This document shows positions 6,444 through 8,817 of a DNA stretch of 8,817 nt, piece after piece (within the stretch, counting starts at the first letter, position 1; every line of letters begins with the position of its first letter). The notes beneath the pieces were generated by a model. That model saw nothing but the letters and a program-made list of their open reading frames with translations, was not told the DNA's origin and searched no databases. This DNA is from Burkholderiales bacterium (GTDB lineage: Bacteria > Pseudomonadota > Gammaproteobacteria > Burkholderiales > SG8-39). The stretch is from assembly GCA_029266935.1 (NCBI GenBank), contig JAQSVY010000038.1, forward strand, positions 1 to 8,817. Reading direction: 5' to 3'. A program made the position numbers and the translations under genes.

Positions 6444-8282
6444 GTGAGGCCGCTGCGCTGGATCGGCGCCTCGGTGCGCCGCAAGACCATGGCGGTGGTG
6501 ATCGCCACCACCGTGATCGCGCTGCTCGTGAGCGCCGCCGCCATGCTCTTCTACGAGGTGCGTACCCTCCGCGAGACGCACCTCGCCGAACTGCGCACCC
6601 AGGCCGAGATCATCGGCCGGGCGAGCGGCCCGGCGCTCGCGTTCAAGGATCGCAAGGCGGCGGCGCAGGACCTGCTGATGCTGCGCGGGCGGCCCGACAT
6701 CGAGCTCGCCGCGCTCTACGCGCTCGACGGGACGCTGTTTGCTTCCTACGCCCGCGCCGGGCAGAGCGGCATCCCGCCGCGCGCCGGGGCGCCGGGCTAC
6801 CGTCTCGAGGGCGACTCCGTGACCTTGTTCCACGCCGTCACCGACGCCAACGAGGACCTCGGCACGGTGTTCCTACGCTCGAGCGCCGGGCTGCGCGAGC
6901 GCATGCAGGACTACGTCGCCATCCTGGGCAGCGTGCTGGCGCTTTCGCTGGCGGTGGCGTGGCTCGTCTCGGTGTGGCTGCAGCGCGCGGTGACCGGCCC
7001 GATCCTCAATGTCGCGGGCGCGGCGCGGCAGGTCTTCGAGCGGCGCGATTTCTCGGTGCGCGCCGAGAAGCGCACCGAGGACGAGATCGGCATGCTCGCC
7101 GACACCCTGAACCGCATGCTCGCCGACCTCGAGCGCGAGATGACCGAGCGGCGCGAGGCCGAAGGCGCCATCCGCGCCGCCGACCGACGCAAGGACGAGT
7201 TCCTCGCCACGCTCGCGCACGAGCTGCGCAACCCCCTCGCGCCGATCCGCAACGCGCTCTACATCATGCAGGCGGCGCGCGACAACCCGGCGGCGGTGGC
7301 CGAGGCGCGCGCCATCATCGAGCGGCAGCTCGCGCAGATGGTGCGCCTGGTCGACGACCTGCTCGACGTGTCGCGAATTACCACCGGCAAGCTCAACCTG
7401 CGCAAGGAGCAGGTCGACGCACGCGCCGTCGCACAGAGCGCGATCGAGGCGGTCGAGCCGCTCGCGCGGGCGCGCGGGCACGCGTTGCGCGTGGCCCTGC
7501 CGCCGACGGGCGTGACGCTCGACGCCGACCCGACGCGCCTCGCGCAGGTGTTCCTTAACCTGCTCAACAACGCGATCAAGTTCACCGACCCCGGCGGGCG
7601 CATCGACTTCGAGGTCGAGGTGGCCGCCGGCGAGCTCGTGGCGCGCGTGCGCGACAGCGGCGTCGGCATCGCCGCCGAGATGCGCGAAGAGATCTTCGAG
7701 ATGTTCGCGCAGGTCGACCGGTCCCTGGAGCGCTCGACCATGGGCCTGGGCGTCGGCCTGTCGCTCGCGCGGCGCCTGGTGGAGCTGCACGGCGGCACCA
7801 TCAGCGTCTCGAGCGCCGGCCCGGGAAAGGGCGCGGAGTTCGTGGTGCGCATCCCGCTGGCGGGCGAGCGGCAACCCGCCGCCCGCGACGACCGCGCCCC
7901 CTTTGCCAGGGCATCGGCGGCAAGGCCGCACCGTATCCTCCTCGCCGACGACAACCTCGACTTCGCGAGCAGCTTCGCGACGCTGCTGCGGCGCATGGGC
8001 AACGAGGTGCGGGTCGAGCACGACGGGCCGGCGGCGCTCGCCGCCGCGGGCGAGTTCCGTCCGGAGATCGCCTTCCTCGACATCGGCCTGCCGAAGCTGA
8101 ACGGCTTCGACCTCGCGCGGCGCCTGCGCGGCCTGTCTGCCACGGCGGGCAGCAAGCTCGTCGCGGTGACCGGCTGGGGGCAGCCGAGCGACCGCCAGCT
8201 CGCTTCCGAGGCCGGCTTCGACGACTACATGGTGAAGCCGGTGGAGATCGAGCGCATCCAGGCGATCCTTCGCGCCGCCTGA
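6444..8282 (+). CDS. CHASE8-type membrane hybrid histidine kinase/response regulator
   Basis: 612 residues from GTG 6444. Domains in order: a basic N-terminus, TM1 (about 17-37), a periplasmic CHASE8-like sensor (38-153, with SGPALAFKDRKAAAQ and RPDIELAALYALDGTLFASY), TM2 (157-179), HAMP (180-235), HisKA with H259 in LAHELRNPLAP, and a complete HATPase_c: N-box FLNLLNNAIKF (370-380), G1 DSGVGI (404-409), F-box EEIFEMF and G2 GLGVGL (434-439). A C-terminal receiver follows, with D502/D503, phosphoacceptor D546 in FLDIGLP, T576 and K598. All catalytic elements are present, so it should be an active kinase. CHASE8 is the sensor type of YfiN/TpbB, and the upstream YfiR-family gene makes a gated sensor very likely. 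The output is a receiver with no DNA-binding, GGDEF or HPt domain, so a separate HPt protein or regulator elsewhere is needed. Its kinase core and receiver closely resemble those of the soluble kinase at 2617-4017, indicating paralogy. Confidence 0.92.
   Translation: MRPLRWIGASVRRKTMAVVIATTVIALLVSAAAMLFYEVRTLRETHLAELRTQAEIIGRASGPALAFKDRKAAAQDLLMLRGRPDIELAALYALDGTLFASYARAGQSGIPPRAGAPGYRLEGDSVTLFHAVTDANEDLGTVFLRSSAGLRERMQDYVAILGSVLALSLAVAWLVSVWLQRAVTGPILNVAGAARQVFERRDFSVRAEKRTEDEIGMLADTLNRMLADLEREMTERREAEGAIRAADRRKDEFLATLAHELRNPLAPIRNALYIMQAARDNPAAVAEARAIIERQLAQMVRLVDDLLDVSRITTGKLNLRKEQVDARAVAQSAIEAVEPLARARGHALRVALPPTGVTLDADPTRLAQVFLNLLNNAIKFTDPGGRIDFEVEVAAGELVARVRDSGVGIAAEMREEIFEMFAQVDRSLERSTMGLGVGLSLARRLVELHGGTISVSSAGPGKGAEFVVRIPLAGERQPAARDDRAPFARASAARPHRILLADDNLDFASSFATLLRRMGNEVRVEHDGPAALAAAGEFRPEIAFLDIGLPKLNGFDLARRLRGLSATAGSKLVAVTGWGQPSDRQLASEAGFDDYMVKPVEIERIQAILRAA
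7209..7256 (+). repeat. Copy 2 of a near-identical 48-bp direct repeat in the kinase H-box
   Basis: Partner of 3028-3075, in the same orientation about 4.2 kb downstream, encoding TLAHELRNPLAPIRNA. Recombination between the copies would remove the receptor and YfiR-family genes and fuse the two kinases in frame. Confidence 0.75.
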
Positions 8283-8293
8283 GCTGCGCTCAG
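8279..8293. terminator. Hairpin spanning both stop codons of a convergent gene pair
   Basis: CTGAGC (8279-8284) and GCTCAG (8288-8293) form a perfect 6-bp stem with a TGC loop. It covers the TGA of the hybrid kinase (8280-8282) and the TCA complement of the stop of the minus-strand gene (8290-8292). Only 7 nt separate the two genes, so this is the sole candidate for bidirectional termination. No T-tract follows on either strand, so it would be a weak or Rho-assisted terminator, or an mRNA-end stabiliser. Confidence 0.35.
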
Positions 8294-8625
8294 TGGTCTT
8301 CGATGCGGGGGATGGAGTCCTCGGCGGGGCCGCCGGTGTCCGGGTCGATCCACTCGTTGATGCCCAGCTCGGACTCGGTTTCCTGCAGGGCATCGGGGTC
8401 GGACGCCTCCGGCGCGCCGCCGGAGAGCTGGTCGGCTTCCGCCTCGGCGAGCGTGGAGAAGGGTCCGTGCAGCTCGCCCTCGGCTTCCCAGTAGAACCCG
8501 TCCGGGTGCTCGAAAATGCGTCCGCGCGGCAGCGCCGTTTCTTGCGCTTCTCCCAGCTCCTCCGGTGCTTCCTCGAGCGGAGCTTGCTCGAGCTTCGACT
8601 TGGGCTTGGGTCGTTTCGATTTCAC
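8290..8625 (-). CDS. Small acidic hypothetical protein
   Basis: 111 residues from GTG (8625-8623, read on the minus strand). Seen: a lysine-rich N-terminus (MKSKRPKPKSK), a strongly acidic linker, a compact central core GRIFEHPDGFYWEAEGELHG continuing into PFSTLAEAEAD (residues 35-65), an acidic spacer and a C-terminal INEWIDPDTGG block (89-99) ending IPRIEDH. There is no signal peptide or membrane segment, and no cysteine. The core and the C-terminal block look like short conserved motifs of small uncharacterised betaproteobacterial proteins, but I cannot name a family or function. An upstream ATG at 8633 reads ATG ATC GCG TGA and is closed at once, so GTG is the start. It converges on the kinase gene with a 7-nt gap and diverges from the transporter remnant. 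The frame is favoured over the opposite one by its motif-like core and by its promoter. Confidence 0.75.
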   Translation of the reverse strand: MKSKRPKPKSKLEQAPLEEAPEELGEAQETALPRGRIFEHPDGFYWEAEGELHGPFSTLAEAEADQLSGGAPEASDPDALQETESELGINEWIDPDTGGPAEDSIPRIEDH

Positions 8626-8631
8626 GCGATC

Positions 8632-8662
8632 ATGTTACGCCAGAATCCCCGCCGTGAGTCAA
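8632..8662 (-). promoter_or_regulatory. Leaderless-type promoter of the small acidic protein gene
   Basis: Read on the minus strand, TTGACT (8662-8657, 5/6 to the -35 consensus) is followed after 19 nt by TAACAT (8637-8632, 4/6 to the -10 consensus) and then, 6 nt later, by the GTG start. Transcription would begin at or next to the start codon, leaving no room for a Shine-Dalgarno sequence. None is seen. Confidence 0.5.
8641..8653 (+). promoter_or_regulatory. Degenerate leaderless promoter of the transporter remnant
   Basis: CAGAAT (8641-8646) stands 7 nt before GTG 8654. With the four bases before it, it matches the ACGC-TAGAAT sequence at 8798-8807 except for the first -10 base. C at that position should weaken it, consistent with a decaying gene. 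It lies 3 bp from the divergent -10 box of the minus-strand gene, so the two promoters would compete. Confidence 0.4.
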
Positions 8663-8793
8663 GCCAGGAAAGCGCTCGACGCGAACGCGCATGCGGTGAT
8701 GATCCTGCTCACCGCGCTGTGAGATTCCAGCAGGTCACGGTCACGGCGATCACCGCGGACGTGTCGCTCGTCATGCAGGCGGCGCTCCGCTCC
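8654..8793 (+). pseudogene. Frameshifted N-terminal remnant of an EamA/DMT-type transporter
   Basis: From GTG 8654 the frame reads VSQARKALDANAHAVMILLT, then AL and a TGA at 8720-8722. Continuing one frame over from TTC 8725 gives FQQVTVTAITADVSLVMQAA then LRS, ending at 8793. Joined as AL-W-G-FQQV, this reproduces the first membrane helix and following loop of EamA-family drug/metabolite transporters, which typically read LLxALxWGFQQVAIKxA...QAGLRS. One lost base plus one substitution in an expected TGGGGATTC (now TGAGATTC) explains the stop. After LRS the family would show a second membrane helix; the sequence instead runs into the TAGAAT promoter and ATG at 8814, so the rest may be deleted. 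A sequencing error at the frameshift cannot be excluded, and the window ends too soon to see whether the second frame continues. Confidence 0.5.
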
Positions 8794-8801
8794 TGCGACG
8801 C

Positions 8802-8817
8802 TAGAATCGCCGCATGG
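8802..8817 (+). promoter_or_regulatory. Leaderless-type promoter and start codon of the next gene, cut by the window edge
   Basis: TAGAAT (8802-8807, 5/6 to the -10 consensus) is followed by six bases and ATG at 8814-8816, the usual geometry of a leaderless betaproteobacterial start. No convincing -35 box is seen at the expected distance and no Shine-Dalgarno is present. Only four bases of the putative gene are visible, so nothing can be said about its product. Confidence 0.5.

Noticed and set aside
1..8817. CRISPR arrays, tRNA or rRNA genes, insertion sequences
   Set aside because: No regularly spaced short repeats, cloverleaf signatures, rRNA stretches, transposase motifs or terminal repeats with target duplications were seen.

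Overview
This window comes from a GC-rich bacterium, most likely a betaproteobacterium of Burkholderiales type. The clues are uniformly high GC with strong third-position G/C bias, GTG starts beside ATG, and start codons only 6-7 nt behind TANNNT-like -10 boxes, a leaderless arrangement common in that group. Taxonomy is inferred from style, not from a marker gene. No RNA gene, insertion sequence or CRISPR array is visible, and gene density is very high.

Region 1 (1-2566, + strand) holds two closely packed genes: a polysaccharide pyruvyl transferase of the CsaB type, cut by the left edge of the window, and an FAD-dependent oxidoreductase of the FAD_oxidored family. They are 10 nt apart and probably cotranscribed.

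Region 2 (2567-8282, + strand) is the core of the window. It is a tight four-gene set, with gaps of 15, 13 and 13 nt, behind a short spacer carrying a perfect inverted repeat around a weak -10 box. In order the genes are: a soluble PAS-HisKA-HATPase-REC hybrid kinase; a signal-peptide-bearing TonB-dependent outer-membrane receptor of about 622 residues; a periplasmic YfiR-family (DUF4154) protein whose best start codon is CTG; and a membrane hybrid kinase with a CHASE8-like periplasmic sensor, HAMP, HisKA, HATPase and REC. This resembles the Pseudomonas YfiBNR logic (periplasmic YfiR acting on the CHASE8 sensor of YfiN), but a hybrid histidine kinase replaces the diguanylate cyclase and a TonB receptor stands at the outer membrane where YfiB would be. 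I infer an envelope relay: outer-membrane receptor, then periplasmic YfiR, then CHASE8 kinase, then a phosphorelay shared with or modulated by the soluble kinase. The soluble kinase has an ATPase domain about 23 residues shorter than its paralogue, exactly where the ATP lid should be, so it may act as a phosphatase, a phosphotransfer sink or a scaffold rather than as an autokinase.

Region 3 (8283-8817) begins with a small hairpin spanning both stop codons of a convergent gene pair. Next comes a minus-strand gene for a 111-residue acidic protein with a leaderless-type start. Divergent from it is a frameshifted N-terminal remnant of what looks like an EamA/DMT transporter. At the right edge a second, better -10 box (TAGAAT) sits 6 nt before an ATG that probably begins the next gene.
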